Positions 33,850-47,146 of a stretch of 64,000 nucleotides of DNA are shown in pieces. The notes beneath the pieces were generated by a model. That model searched no databases and was not told the origin of the DNA. It worked only from the letters and a program-made list of their open reading frames with translations. Position numbers and translations under genes: made by a program. Position 1 is the first letter of the stretch. The number at the start of each line of letters is the position of its first letter. The stretch comes from Thermothelomyces thermophilus ATCC 42464 (Eukaryota; Ascomycota; Sordariomycetes; Sordariales; Chaetomiaceae): contig NC_016478.1 of assembly GCF_000226095.1 (NCBI RefSeq), positions 3,028,001 to 3,092,000 of the forward strand. The letters run 5' to 3'.

Positions 33850-36657
33850 TCAAATAATGTTCGCGATGCTTATCCGCTCTTGACTCTTGCTCTTCGCGCT
33901 CACCCCAGCCGCGGGGCTGCCCGATGCGCAGCCCAGATTCGGTCTTGACCCGGGCACCACCATCGGCGGCAGCGTTGCCATTTCAACCCGCGCGTCCTGT
34001 CCGCCCGCCTCCATCTTGATTCCCCTCTCCTGCTGCTGGGGCTGGTGTTGGTGCTGATGGTGCGGTGGTAGGACAGGAGGCAATGTTTGGGGCGGTGGCG
34101 GTAGTGGCGGAGCAGGAGCAGGAGCGGCAGCGGTAGTAGCAGTAGCAAGAGGAGCAGAAACCGCGTTCCACCCCTGGTGTTGTTGCTGGTGGTGTTGTTG
34201 TTGCTGCTGCTGCTGCTGCGGCGGCGGCGGCGGCGGCGGTTTCGGCAGCGACGTCGACGGCGGTGCCGTGGGCATGTGCGTCGTCGCGCCGCCCGTATCA
34301 CCGCTCGCCAGCATCCTCATTGAGCTCTCCAACCTCTCCCAACCCGCCATCCCGGGGCCCCATTCCCACCTCTCCTCGAGGGTCAGACCGGACCTGCCTT
34401 CGTCGTCAAACAGGTCGTGCTTCCCGGCCGCGGGCGCCGGCCCCGGTTCTTCGCGCTCGCTGCTCCCCGACCACACCCACGCGGTATCCAGCCCGGCCTG
34501 GAGGTCGGCGCTGACGTAGGCGAGCAGCTCTTCGTCGCGCAGGAGGGCGTCGCGCACCGCGGCGGCCGAAGGTCGGTGGTGCGGTGGCGGTCCGTAAGGC
34601 GATGCGGAATGGCCGGACGCGGCCGCGGCCGCTTGGGACAGATAGGCAACGATTTCGGCGCGCCGGGAGGCGAGTGCCGAGACGAAGAAGGCGAGGTAGC
34701 GGCCACATGGCACGGCGACCTCGCGGTGGTTGTTGATGGCGGCGAGGACGCGGATGCACTCGGACGCCTGGTCGAAGCATCCCGTCAGGAGCAAGAAGAG
34801 GGCGCAGCGGAAGGTGTGGGTGGTAAGGAGCGCCGTGGCACCCTCGGCGAGCGCGGGCGTTGGCGTGCGGGAGAGGAGAGATGCGGTGTCCAGCGCAACG
34901 TGCATGCACTGCTCGACGGCGATCAGTCGGACGTCGGGGGGGCACGACGGGAGGAGATTGTGCCGGTGCAGGAGCAGCCGGGCGTGGAGGAGGTAGATGA
35001 CGGGGTTCAGAAAGCTGGGCATCAGCGTCGCGGTACTCGTTGGGTTGCAGGCTGGCGGGAAGGCGCGCCAGCACGAGGCCAAGTGCTGATCGAACGTGGC
35101 GAGACGGGTCGGGGCAATGACGGGCGAGGCGAGAGTCCTGCTCAGCGCCGTGTACGAGCGCACGACATTGACGATGGCGAGGAGGGAGTTGGTGAGCCCT
35201 TCGGCGCCGTCGGGGAGTCTCTGGCCGCGTTCCGAAAGGTGGTGGTCGTCGACAGCTGCGGGTAGCGAGACGTCGCAGTCCGAATCGTCGATGAGCATCG
35301 GCCTCCCCAGCTCGAGGGCGAGACTCCGGTCGAGAATGTACACGGTCCACCACGTCCTCCTGCGCATCTCGGCCTCCACGAACGACGCCGTCGCCGGCTC
35401 GGTGTAGAGACCCAAGTCCTGGGCCACCCTGACCGCGCGGCCCAGCCAGCTCCACGCGGCCGATTTGAGGTTGAGCTCGTTCAGGGCTATGGTGACCAGC
35501 ACCAGCGCGCGCGCGTGGTCCAGCTCGTATTCGTTGATCCAGGGGTCGATCAGCGTCTGCGTCGCCTCGAGCAGCTGGGTGGCCGTATGCGCGCCGTTCT
35601 GGCTGTCCTCTGCCGTGAAGAGCCGCCCGACGGCCATGACGGCAAACAAGACGGACGCGAAGGCCTTGGACACGCGAAGCGGGTTCCCCGGCCGGTACAT
35701 ACCGTCAACCGTCTGGGTGAAGGTGTTCCAGTGGAGGATGGGCGTCATGGAGTGGATCGAGGTGTAATAGGACCGCAACAGCGCCTCGGCGACCTGCCGG
35801 GGTGGGAGGAGCTGCCGGAAGTCTCGCGGCTCGGGGGCCGCAAGCGGTCGGTACGGGGCTGGGGGCTTCCATATCCCCCGGGCAAAGTTTCTGATGTTGG
35901 ACCTTGCCCTTGCGAGGTCGTGGATGCTGGCCGGCCGCTTCTTGCGCTTGGGCTGCTGTCCGATGTCCGGCAGTTGGAGGGGCAGCTGCTCGACGCCGTC
36001 CACGTCCATCTCGAACCGGCGGCCATCGCGCTCCTGCAGCATGCGGCGGAGGCTGTTGTTCTCGCGCCGGATCCGCTCCATCTGTTTCTCAAGATCCTGA
36101 ACTTGTTTGATGGATGACATGCGGCGGTTGGTCTCCTTGGTGAACTGGCACTTAACGCCCCGGCTCGAGCACTCGGAACAGCTGGCGGTCTCGGTTGCGT
36201 CGCACTTGACCTTCCGCTCACGGCACGCGTCGCAGCTGGGGTCCTTCCTCCGCTGCCGGTAAGCTCGCTTCTGGCCTTGGGCGCTGCTGCCGACGTGGGG
36301 TGGCAGGCTGGCGTGGGACGGCCGGGGCGTGCCGGCCACCGACTCGCCCGACGGCAGGGAGTCCCGCTCCATGGCAGATGACGTGGACGTAAGGGGCGTA
36401 TACGACTGAAAAGAAGTTGGCGGGAGCTGATGTACTGAAGGCAGTGGAGGCGGGATTCCCCGAGAGTGAGGAGGCGCCTGGTTCGATTTCGCATCGGGAG
36501 CCGCACCGCTCGCGTTCCGCCTCATTGAACCGCCCAAGTATTGTTCACCCGGCTTGGGCGAAGGCGCCGTCGAGACGATAGATGAGCCGTAGGGTGGCAG
36601 GGAAGGATTCGGTGATCGAGGATACGGGCCGTGTGACGCAGAGGCCATGGTTGCCAT
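33850..36657 (-). CDS. Zn(II)2Cys6 transcription factor with coiled coil and MHR domain
   Basis: A single uninterrupted exon of 935 aa. The zinc cluster is at 142-170: SCDACRERKVKC, then DATETASCSECSSRGVKC, with cysteines 142, 145, 152, 160, 163 and 170 (C-x2-C-x6-C-x7-C-x2-C-x6-C). A linker and a heptad-like coiled coil (about 182-210, QVQDLEKQMERIRRENNSL) follow, which usually mediates dimerisation and spacing of CGG half-sites. The fungal-specific TF domain (PF04082) spans about 290-560, with SYYTSIHSMTPILHW, ALNELNLKSAAWSWLGRAVR and RTWWTVYILDRSLALELGRP. The first 135 residues are Pro/Ser-rich; the last 150 contain Pro, Gln and His runs coded by CTG/GCC repeats (about 34030-34240). It should be a nuclear regulator; the strong cluster conservation suggests a widespread orthologue, but I cannot name it. 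A CT/GA tract at 36891-36935 lies in the probable leader. Confidence 0.88.
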   Translation of the reverse strand: MATMASASHGPYPRSPNPSLPPYGSSIVSTAPSPKPGEQYLGGSMRRNASGAAPDAKSNQAPPHSRGIPPPLPSVHQLPPTSFQSYTPLTSTSSAMERDSLPSGESVAGTPRPSHASLPPHVGSSAQGQKRAYRQRRKDPSCDACRERKVKCDATETASCSECSSRGVKCQFTKETNRRMSSIKQVQDLEKQMERIRRENNSLRRMLQERDGRRFEMDVDGVEQLPLQLPDIGQQPKRKKRPASIHDLARARSNIRNFARGIWKPPAPYRPLAAPEPRDFRQLLPPRQVAEALLRSYYTSIHSMTPILHWNTFTQTVDGMYRPGNPLRVSKAFASVLFAVMAVGRLFTAEDSQNGAHTATQLLEATQTLIDPWINEYELDHARALVLVTIALNELNLKSAAWSWLGRAVRVAQDLGLYTEPATASFVEAEMRRRTWWTVYILDRSLALELGRPMLIDDSDCDVSLPAAVDDHHLSERGQRLPDGAEGLTNSLLAIVNVVRSYTALSRTLASPVIAPTRLATFDQHLASCWRAFPPACNPTSTATLMPSFLNPVIYLLHARLLLHRHNLLPSCPPDVRLIAVEQCMHVALDTASLLSRTPTPALAEGATALLTTHTFRCALFLLLTGCFDQASECIRVLAAINNHREVAVPCGRYLAFFVSALASRRAEIVAYLSQAAAAASGHSASPYGPPPHHRPSAAAVRDALLRDEELLAYVSADLQAGLDTAWVWSGSSEREEPGPAPAAGKHDLFDDEGRSGLTLEERWEWGPGMAGWERLESSMRMLASGDTGGATTHMPTAPPSTSLPKPPPPPPPQQQQQQQQHHQQQHQGWNAVSAPLATATTAAAPAPAPPLPPPPQTLPPVLPPHHQHQHQPQQQERGIKMEAGGQDARVEMATLPPMVVPGSRPNLGCASGSPAAGVSAKSKSQERISIANII

Positions 36658-36890
36658 CTCCTTTCAAAGAGTGCTTCCTTGATAGCCTGGTCCGGGAGCC
36701 GGCCCTACAAGCCCTTCTTCGTGGGGATCGTCTTGGGTGAGTTGGGCGGTCCAGAAGCATGCAGACGGGAAAAGTCCGCTGGAGGGATTTGCTGGGAGGA
36801 TAAGGGAACGTGAGGAGGTATGTTAGTTTGCTGGTGAAGACAGAGCTACCCAGCTTCGGGGACGAGCCGGGTCTGGATTAATCGCCTAGC

Positions 36891-36935
36891 CTCTCTTCTC
36901 TCTCTCTCTCCCTCTCTCTCTGTCTGTCTCTCTCC
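36891..36935 (+). repeat. CT-rich simple tract in a probable 5' leader
   Basis: CTCT/CCCT/GTCT repeats lie 230-280 bp upstream of the regulator start at 36657; on its sense strand this is a GA-rich tract. Confidence 0.8.
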
Positions 36936-38368
36936 CCACACCCCGGCCACTTCCTGGAGAGCAGAGGGAGTGTGAATTGTGAGGGTGGCTCCTTAACCAC
37001 ACCCCTTGAAGGAAGGGAATGCCTTGGTTCGCAAAAGCTCCACACGGTCCACGCTCATACACAGCGCGGTCAACCCCCACGATCAATGAATGGTACAACA
37101 AGCGTCCCTAGTTTGTAATATGTATGCAGGTTCCTTTAATCGCTTCGTGCTGTCTGGGCGTCTGCAGGGGGCCCCCTCCGTCAATTCACGGTCGACCGTT
37201 GGGTAGAAGTGAGCATCACTAGGCAGCGGGTACTTTGTGTCGTCTCAGAAGTTGGTGACGGAGAGCGTTGTTTGGGGCATCTTCCCCAATCGTCGCGCGC
37301 TGTGTTGAAGTGTCCGGGGTAGTAATTTTTGCGCTGTTGCAACGTCGTGCAACCCCAATGTCGGTCAGATCCGCGACCCGTCCGTTGTCGTCCTTGTGCC
37401 GCGGTCCAAGGAAGCAGCAGCAATACTTGTCGTCGGCAGCGGAACCGTTTTGCTACTGGGACAACCGCAATACGACCATGTGTTAAAGCGCGGTCCTCAG
37501 TAGCACCCGCGGGGAGCTAAAGAATGGACCCTCTTGGAGAAGAGCAAGCGGTCTGCGAAGTGAAGGAACGGCCTGGCAAAGGGCGGGCGCGTCAGAAAAC
37601 CTGACCGCGGTGGCCGTGCTGCGCAAAGCCGTATGTACACAGTAACTGTGTACTCGACAAGCAAGGTGGTTATTAGCGCACAAACGACGCTGCCCAGGCG
37701 GGCAAGCTAGACCAAAACGGAGCTGATGAGCGGGACAATACGGTCCAGTCGGCAGACGCGGCGCCCGCAACGGCCAGTCGGAATCCGGTACGCAGTTCCT
37801 GTACACTCGGTAATGCACAAGAGGAGGGATGGCGAGGGGAAAAAAAGGGGAGGGGGGGGGGTTGATGGTGGGCAGAAAGGATAGAAGTCAGCGGCGCCAG
37901 GACGAGACTGGCGACAGGATCCGTGAGGCGCTGCGCGCTTACACACCCGTCTCCTGCGTATTTGGAGTTAGCTTGTACGTAGCCAGCGGGGGGCGACACG
38001 GGAACGTGCAGTAGAAAAAGATGACGGGAGCGGGCTGAGCGACATGAACGACGAAGGACGAAGGAGCGAGGGGCCCTCACAGCCGAACAGGCTTGCGGTT
38101 CGATGGGAATGAGAAGCGGCGAAAGAGAGAAGCAGCAACCACGCGCCAGGTCGGCGAGCGTGAGTCTGTGGAGACACCGGTGCCGCTAATCTCACCACCC
38201 ATGGCTGGCGCACGCTGCCGTTCGAGGCTCTTTTGGATGGGTGGACCTTGCCAGAAGTGGTAGCCGGCTCATTAACCTGTACCGCCCAGGACAAGGGTCC
38301 CCGGAGGCTTGACGTACCCGCAACAGTAGTGTAGTACTGTAGGCTCCATACGTAGGAGGTGCGTACTA

Positions 38369-38432
38369 CGCAGTACGCAGTACATACACTGCTTCGTGAG
38401 AGCACGCAGTACTCGGTAGTCTACCGCAGTAC
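38369..38432 (+). repeat. Cluster of four CGCAGTAC octamers
   Basis: The octamer CGCAGTAC occurs at 38369-38376, 38376-38383, 38405-38412 and 38425-38432, the first two overlapping by one base. The region is dominated by GTAC and TACG words. Confidence 0.85.
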
Positions 38433-40207
38433 GCTATATTACTGAATGTAGTGCATGTATGTATGTACCGTGCCAGTCGCCCTGTATTCCACCCCTGTTT
38501 CACGTAATTACCGCGGTCTTTACCGCGTTATGAGCTTATTGTAATCTGTCTCCGGACATGTGGGTGTACATACCACGTAAAGATGTCGGAGGGAGCTCGC
38601 CGGCGACGTTAGTGCGCAGTGTAATGTAGCGTAGCGGCGCGAATGCGTGTCGCTCCTCTGCCTGCTTCGCTCGAGTAGGCCGCGGCATGTTGGAAGCTCG
38701 TTCCCTTTGAAAGCCAAGCCCCTGTGTCATTCTTTTCTGGCTTTGCCTGGAGAGGTAAGGAGAAGTGTACGGACGTACTATCGTGTAAAACAGATGTGAC
38801 CGACCCAGAGAGCATTTCCGGTCGGTACGACTCCAGAGTGCCAGGCGCTAGCGGCTCGCTCGCTAATTTCAACATCTCATTCGATCCCGCACCCCTCAAC
38901 CCTTGACTCTCCAGTGGGAACCGTGGAACACCCCCGGCTGCGTTGACGGGGGCTTGTCAAATGCGGGCGCCGAACAAGATCGCTGAGCAGCTGGCTAGTG
39001 GCACCCACAAGCTAGCTAACCTTGCTCAACGAAAAGCACAGATGTCTCTTGTTTGGTGGAATGGCGGCCCAATGAGCACGCTGATCAGAATCGAAATCGA
39101 CGGGCTGCTTCGGCCGGATCTTGCCAGTCTCTAAAGAAGCGGTTAACCTTTGGGACGGTTGATGGACTTGCATCCACCACACACGGATCGGCAAACCACT
39201 TGTATACCAGGTCCGCAAGCCGCAGAGCATGGTATGTATGTACTATCGATGAGATCTCGCCAGGCGCGGGCCATCCTTAACCAAACTCCCCATCAGAAGC
39301 TTATACTTAACGAGGATGTGGGCTGGGGAAGGCGTCTTTGTGTTGAGCTGCAACATCTCCCTGACGTGACAGGCCACGGGCGGTAGGGCCAGGATCTGAG
39401 CTTCGAAGACCGAGGCGCCGCTGAAACGGGCTAGAACTCGAATCGGAGGAAACGGTTGTGGTGTAGTGTATAGTAGGATGCAATTGTGGGGTGCAACTCA
39501 ATGTCTCGCACCGACCGACCATCCGGAATCCGGCTCGTCAAAGGAACAATTCCAATTGACGGGATCTGCTGCGTTGAAAGTGCCCTGTGTGAATTTGGCA
39601 CTGGGTGGGCACGGTTCCATTGGCGTGGCAGGCCGCGCGGATTGTTAACAACTTGACGGGACGGATGCTCAACTCCGGTCTGTTGTATTTCGTGGGCACC
39701 CCTGGCAAGTGAGGCGCATGGGAATCGAGGCGGAGTCGAGTCGTGTATGTATAGGAGGGTTGCAGTCTTCCGGAAGCCTTGCCTTCTTGCATCCATGCGT
39801 TGATGGCGAGTTACTACACCAGTTAGAGCTCGTTGACGTCGTCGGCGATTCGAGGCGTTACCTAAACCTACGGGTCTGTGTGGTAGAAGTCCTGTACATG
39901 CCAAGTGCCTGCAGTGCCTGCTCATTCGGCCGAATACCAGAATGTTGTAGAAGGCATCTTTTTCTCTCCATGGTCGACGCCTTCCCCGTCGGCTCCTTTC
40001 ACCCGGTGTCGCATGGCCAAAAAGCTGAGCAACGCAAGAGGGAGAATTCTGGATCTTCGGATTGGCGAATTGGTGCGCGCGGTGGAGACCGGAGCGGCGG
40101 CCGTTTCAACCCATGCCCAAACCATTTGGTCGGGGAGAGCTGCTGGACCCTGGATCCATGCTAGCCATGCGCTGGTCGGGGCACGACCGGTGTACTGCAA
40201 GGTTAAG

Positions 40208-40223
40208 TACGGAGTAATCCGTA
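40208..40223. repeat. TACGGA/TCCGTA inverted repeat
   Basis: TACGGAGTAATCCGTA contains perfect 6-bp arms around GTAA and fuses one TACGGAGTA element with one inverted TACGGATTAC element. Confidence 0.9.
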
Positions 40224-40867
40224 CATACTTCAGTTACATACAGTACCAGCCGGTAACCGAACAGTGACCGGCAGGCGCTATCTGGGACAACTTTCAGCTC
40301 GGAAGCCATAAGCGAGCACGCCGCGGGCCACACATGCAGCGGGAAGCCGTCAGCTCCTGCCCGGAAAAGGGTAACTACCAGGGTAGTGTAAGGTGTCACT
40401 GACCACCCGCCCAATGGCATGCCGACCGTTTCAAGATTGATGCACGCGAGCGATGACGGCAGTGATATACCAGAGGAAAGCACTCCATACCAAGCACGGA
40501 TTATGGATTACACTACAGCCTTGCTGATCGTAGCATATGCCAAGTGCTCTAGTACGTCGCCTACTAGGTCCGCGCCTGAGCTTCAAGCCTAGTTAAGCCT
40601 TTCTTCCAATCGGAAACAATTACGTAGGTGGCCAATATGCCCAATAGCGCTTCGTCCGCGGTTCCAGAGGCCTGGCTCTACGCATGTCTTGCAACACCAT
40701 CTACGTAACTTACGGAATCCTCCGTACATGTATTGTATGTACATAGACCACTGAGATACTGTAGTTGTGGAAACTCACTCTAAGTTCCGGCTCCCTCTTG
40801 TGGAGTCCGGTTCTCAGTGTTCTGTGATAGAGGAGGGAGGAGTCCCTCCACACCGTTCAGGTATATA

Positions 40868-40883
40868 CGTACATGCATGTACG
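40868..40883. repeat. Perfect 16-bp palindrome
   Basis: CGTACATGCATGTACG is identical to its reverse complement; it is centred on TGCA and carries a GTACATG arm on each side. Confidence 0.9.
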
Positions 40884-41280
40884 ATAAATAGAGCCAAGCT
40901 GCGAACCTAAAGTCAAGCAGCTTTCAAAGCGTGAGATCTGAGTACTCAAATAAAGTAGCTTTGCCGTTCCAAACCTCGCAGATTCCTCGGTCGAGGGAGT
41001 CAAGCCAACAGGAACGCGGTTGGCCTGCCTTAGTGTGAGTTCTCGCGTAAATTCTTACCGGACCGAAACGGCAGGAGCGGCAGTGAGATCTCGCGCGACT
41101 CGGAGTTTTTGCATGCGTATGCAAAATGCACCTCATTCCAGCACTAGTAAGGGCACCGCTTTCCATGAACCCTGTGCTGCCAGGAAAGGTATGTACATTT
41201 CATCAGACTTCCCGGAACACAACACCCGAGAGACAGCAGCATGTTACACGTCGCAGATGTAGGTACCTTATTTAGTAAGG

Positions 41281-41300
41281 TGTACATGTACGCATGTACA
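41281..41300. repeat. 8-bp inverted repeat with 4-bp loop
   Basis: TGTACATG (41281-41288) and CATGTACA (41293-41300) are perfect inverted arms around TACG. Confidence 0.9.
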
Positions 41301-43307
41301 TGCACAATACCTACATGTACGTACGTATAGCACACCACTGGTGCATAGGGGTTAAGTGCATCGGTGGATGTCATCCATGAGAGCCAGTTGACACACGAGA
41401 ACTGGTTAGCCGTTGTGCTGCGGTATGGCCTGGGCCTTCTTGGCGCAGACTCGAGTCCCTGATTCGGTTCATACCGCGCAGGAAGGAGCGAAGCGCAATC
41501 CGACAGCACAAGGAAACTGGAGGGATGCTTTGGAATCTGGCGGCTTCGGATAGAAGTCAGCGGGCGCCGCTCCCGCAAACACGCCTCGATTCCGGGGGCG
41601 GTTGCATCATGAGGTGCGGGTTCTTCACCACTCCTGCATGTTTGTATGTATCTCGATGTCTCTTAATGGTTTTCCCTCATCAGTGTTACGATCTGGAGAA
41701 GCTCCCGCGAGCTGCAACCGAAGCTGAAAGCACAAGTCATCGCATGGTAAGAGTACAGAACCTGACCGGCCCATCTTGTGCCTGGCACTGAAGAACAAGA
41801 CATCGAGTGCGCCATGACGCCCTTGGATAGAATACCGAGACGCTCTCAGGACGTCCACGAGAATCCGGTGGCGTTCCTCTGCCAACGCTCTCGGGTCATC
41901 TCCTCGTCCGAATACCCTAAAACAGCCGGTCTGGCTGTTTCCCGTGGTCATCAGCGGCCGTAAGATTGCCCGATACACGGAGTACGCAGTATGCCTGGCG
42001 CCCCCATTGAACACGGCGCAAACAGGGACGGCGGATCCGTTTGTGCGTTACTCGGCATCGCCACCTTTACAATCTCTCAGGTTCAGACGAGAACAACCTT
42101 CGCTCCCCAAACCATTAGGCAAAGCAGGCAAGACAGCACTCGTATATTGTGCCGCCTCGCAGCCATCACAGCAGGCACAACCAACCCGACCAACGCACGG
42201 TTCTTTGCTTCCTCCGAGGCAAACGACGTATCGGAACTCATTCCTTTCCAGTACAGGATTCCGTGGAACGTAGCCAGCGGTTGGACGTAACTTACGAAAG
42301 AGACGCGATTGGGTCGGTAAGAACCAGGAATCTGGTGGCACTCGATCAGCGGCCGAGCAAAGGCAAGGAAAGTTCCAGTCCCGGCTGTCCCCCCGAAGCG
42401 GGCCGAAACTGGAGTCGCCATCCCTGGGGGAAAGAGATGGATGTGTAACTGCGGCGCAGCGGTTGGTCGCCGGATTCAGTATCTCAGCCGGATGCCGCAG
42501 GCAAAAGCACTTCTTCCCCAGTGCACACTGGGCGGCAGGTAGAGCTTTCTAGCGGCCAAGCCGTCAGTGCGACGTACTGTACGCCGTATGCAGTGCAACG
42601 CCTACGGGCGTCCCGAGGTTCGATGGAGCATGGGACGGAGAAGCATGCCGAGCGAGTGATGCCAGTCGTGTGCTGTGCCTCCTCTGTACTTGCAGTATGG
42701 ATAACACGACGGGGGTCGGAAGCCTCCGATCAAAGCTGAATTCTTGGTAGCGCCACGTCTTAAGAGCGAGGCGCCGGGCATCCACAACAGTGCACAAGTC
42801 AGTCGAAACCCACGCGGGAACGACACGCGTGTTCCGCCGGCTTCTACCGCTGGCGATCAGATACCTGAGATTTCTGGGAAACAGTCCATTTCCACGATTC
42901 CGTACTGGCTGTCGGGTTCGCATCAAGTTCGCGGATGTTGCGAGCGAATGTCATTCTGCAACGGCTGGTCCTTCAACGGATGGCAGTTTCCTGGCTTTTG
43001 AACATTGCCAGACTCCGCGGAACTTCTTGCAGTCGGCAATCACATGGCAAAAGGGCAAATGCGACGTGATTCTAACACTGACTGATTTCACGGGCGCGGT
43101 CATCGATGGCAAAGAATTGCTCCGTACTCCCTGCGTAGTGTGGGTTCTACATGTCCATCCCTAGACACCAGTCGCCAGTCAGAGGAATAGACATGGGAGC
43201 GTTACCGAATCCCTTTGCCAGCAGGGGCCTGTCGGATGGCTTCCGAGACTAGTGCTCTGTGCAGATCCCAGCGCCGTCGCCTCGGTCGGCTGCAGGGAAG
43301 GGCCAAG

Positions 43308-43320
43308 AAAAAAAAAAAAA

Positions 43321-43356
<36 letters not shown>
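43308..43356 (+). repeat. A22 followed by (GA)13
   Basis: A 22-base A run is followed by an uninterrupted GA dinucleotide repeat to 43356. It resembles a retrotransposed poly(A) end, but no retrogene or target-site duplication was recognised around it. Confidence 0.85.
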
Positions 43357-43361
<5 letters not shown>

Positions 43362-46300
43362 CGCTGAACCAGGGAACTCGCAGCCTTGGGTTTCCACGTG
43401 CTCGAATGGCGTCTTGTCGGCCGGCGCCGTACTTGACACTGGTCTTCTCCCTTCGACCCATTCACCCTTTGAGACGACTGATGTCGCAGGCCAGCCGGTT
43501 GGGCGGGGAACCTCTACTATGTACTTCGTAGGCCCAGCTGAAATGACTCGCACTTCGTCTGATGCGGGAGGGGTGCGGAGTAGTTGGTCGCTGATGAATC
43601 GTATCGAAGCGGGCAAGACCAGCCGAGTCCGACACCGTGTTGCCCGCACCAAAAGTAGCTTACCTTACTGGATGTATCCGTGCAGTACTGCATACCAACA
43701 TTGGTGGTGTGCGCTGTAGTCCGTACAGGATACACAAATGACATTGGATGGTCTAACCATCCAACCAAGCCCGTGCAGGTGTGTACACACACTATATGCT
43801 TGTATGCTGTATGTATGTAACTATGTACGGATTACATACCGATACATACCGATACCACTGTGCACATAACGCAGCGAGACGGATGCCGTGGCCAATGATC
43901 GGAGTGCAGGACCGGCGATCAGCAAGATCCAAGATGCCTGCTCGGCGAGCCTGCCGTGTTCGCTCGTGGATGCAGATAAGCGCTAGTGTAGCCCCTGCTC
44001 CGGGACCTCCTCGCCGGCGTTCTTCCGGGACCCGTTGAAAAGAAGGGCCCTGGCAAAAGACAGCGCCCCTGGCATGCGTGCGGCGTAGTGTACGAAGTAG
44101 GGAGGTACTTAGAAACCTAAGGTATGTAATCCGTACTCTACCCTAGAGTGTATACAGTACTAATACACATTCATACCTGCTTAAGTAGGTGGTAGGTAAG
44201 GTAGTTATGTATGTATATATGCACATACATACACTACATACACTACAAGTGGTGTAAAGACATCCTCCTGAACGAAACACATCTCATAACCGAACATGTA
44301 TCCACGAATTACGTACACAGTATGCTCCATTATCCCTGAGTACGGTACGCTACTCTACTACTGTTAGTTTAGTAGCGTGCACTGATGATAGTGGTGGAAG
44401 GGAGGACCTGGCCTGCTTTCTCCGCGCCCCGCCCTTCGTCGCTGTTCAACTCCACACGCTCCCACAGACTCTCCAAGTTCGGCCCGGCAGATGCCGCCGA
44501 AGAACCGAGCTAGCAGGGGGTTCCGGACGATTTTCTGCGTTTCGGACCCGCATCCCTACTAGTACGGATTACACACACAAGGATGCTTAGGTTACCGCCT
44601 GTTTACGGTACGGTACGGGATGGGCGGTCCATCCGGAGCTGACTCCAGGCGCCTTTGCCAGCGTTGGCTAAGCGTCAGTTTCCCGTGGACTCGCGTCTGC
44701 TAACATTACTAGCTTCGTACTAGTAATACATGTGCATACATCCGTACATCATTAGATTCGGTATACCGTAGTCGGGGCATATCCTACACCTGCAAGTCCT
44801 TAGCCAAGAAAGTTCAAGGAAAAAAAGGTCCTGATGGAACGAGCAACCCTTTATGTCGTATCGTCCGTCACTGGCACTACACTACTAGTACACGTGTACA
44901 GGACAGTTTACCGACCCCTGGCACGTGTGAGAGATTGAGCGCCCCTGCAATCTCGTCCAGGGGATCGATATCTCTATTTTTTTTTCTCCCGTTGTTTTAA
45001 ACCCTTACAAAGTACGTTGGGAAGGAGAGAGAGGTAGAGAGATGTTTCTACTTTCGCTCGTGGAGACATTGTTAGATTTAAGGTAGTTGTAGAATGGCGC
45101 ACACTGCCTTTCTCACGTAGAGACATAAAACAGTAAAATAAGAAGGAACGAAAAGGAAATCGGGTAACTGGAGAAAAGAAAAGATTAAACGCACATACGT
45201 AGAGTTAAAGCGTCAATGCCAGTATTCTTTCCCTCTCTCGACACGAGACACGAGATCCAGCCGTCGGGGGCTCTGCCAAGAAAGATTGCTGCTGTTCACC
45301 TCAGACCCTCCAGCCGGGCCGTTGGTGGGATCGATGCTCCCCTTCTCTTTGATTCTATCTTCTCTTTTGACAAGGTCGTACCGGCTATATACTGTGCGCA
45401 ATGTATGTGCTGCAGGCGTGCGTGATTGTTGTGTTGTGCGTAATTATGTATCACAGGAGGAGGAAGAAGGATGGGGGAGGGAGAGGAGGAAATCTCCGTG
45501 TGTGTCGTACGCACGAGGGGCGATGGTGTAACTCGCTGCCCCCATCCACACTGCCCCTCTCCCTCCTCTTTCTCCTGTGGTACCCTATCTTGCTAGAGAT
45601 GCAGTGAAGGCCCGCGCCTGGTTTGTGTTTCCGTGGGGGATTGGGATGGCAGCTAGGAATGCCAGGGGTAGGAGTGACACAGACAAAGGAGGAGAGGCTG
45701 AATTGTCTTGCTGGCTCTCCTGAAATGGAAAATTATGGGGGTATTCTAGCAGATATCAAACAAACAAAAGACTTCTCGCGGTACGAGACCAGGCCAGTTC
45801 GTGACTTTCCATTGTCGGGTCACTGGTCGTTTGATTATCTCAGATCCCTACCTCTCTTTGACCCTGAAACCTCAAAGTAATCAGTTTAGAGAGTGCCAAT
45901 TGTTCAAGGATGCCTCCTTTGGTTCTCCCTATGCTGTTGTGCCCTTCTCCCTCACACAGCGAGATGGGCTTGAGGGCTTGCTTTCCAGAAACGCAGCATG
46001 CTATTTTGCTCTTTCCTTTTTTCAAAACGTACTCTGTCTAGAGGCCCAATGATCGCCTCTCGGAAGGTATTAGAGCAGAAGCATGGGACATGTGTCCCCG
46101 GCAACTGTATCCCTCAGGAGGTTTGCTCTCCCGGTGAATGTCTGAGGCGTGGGCATCACGGCAGTGCCGAACGAAAAAGGGAAGAGGCGAGGTTCATGGG
46201 CTGACTGAAGGTATGCGAGGTATGTGCCGAGTTGGTGGTGGCAAGAATCCATCCGGACGGACGGAAGTAAACTTCATCTACAAAGACAAACGCGGATCGG

Positions 46301-47146
46301 TTCACCTTATGGAACGAGAAATATGGTTGAATATATGGCACCTCCTTGGTTTAGCTCCTGTAATTATGTCCAGGGCGGCGTCGAGAATGCCCCTCGGTGC
46401 CCCGGGCTCTGTACCAACAGCATGCCTTTGTCTGCTTTTGGCTGTTGTTATACGTTCTTGGCGGAAGATTTGGATTTTATCTTGATTATTACGTTCCAAG
46501 TGTGACCGGAGATAGCAGGGAGTTAGTTCTACATGCCGCTAGCACCGTGCTAGGACGGTGCCAGAGACCCTCTAACTTGTCTGCTGATTATTGGAAGGTT
46601 GTCACACGATTCAGATCCTAGGTGGTCCCCGGCGAAGTGTACACTCAGAGGGCGACGGGGTTCATTTTTGACGTCTTGGCTATACCGGCGATGCTACTAT
46701 TTGGAGAACAACTAAGGTACCTGATATAGAGGAGCAGCCGCATCTCGTCGAGGCAACCCAGCTTAGATAGATTGCCTGCATACGCCCGGTGAACAACAAA
46801 ACAAAGATGACCGGTCCCGGGTAGATGGGGAATTTTCCACCCACTGGGGACCAGAGAATAAACTCTGCTGCATGGTGATCACGCAGCATCCGCAGGCTCA
46901 CCTTAGTAGGGCTGCTATGTGATGCCGTCGGATGTCGGCGGTCACAAGTGTGGCCGAAACGCAACCAGCAAACCCCGATGGTCCGTTTGGTTGGAGAGCT
47001 TGACTTACATTGCCTTGCATTGACTGGGCCAGTTTTGTTTGTTTCTTTGTTCTTTCAAAGAGAACTCCAATGGCTATGGCTCGTTGAGGTGGGGGAGGCC
47101 CTTATGCAGGACTCTACCACCACAATCTCATGTAAATATATGGAAA

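Noticed and set aside
43252-43719. 155-codon frame next to the A22(GA)n tract, considered as a retrogene
   Set aside because: The frame begins within simple sequence, lacks recognisable domains, and no target-site duplication was seen.
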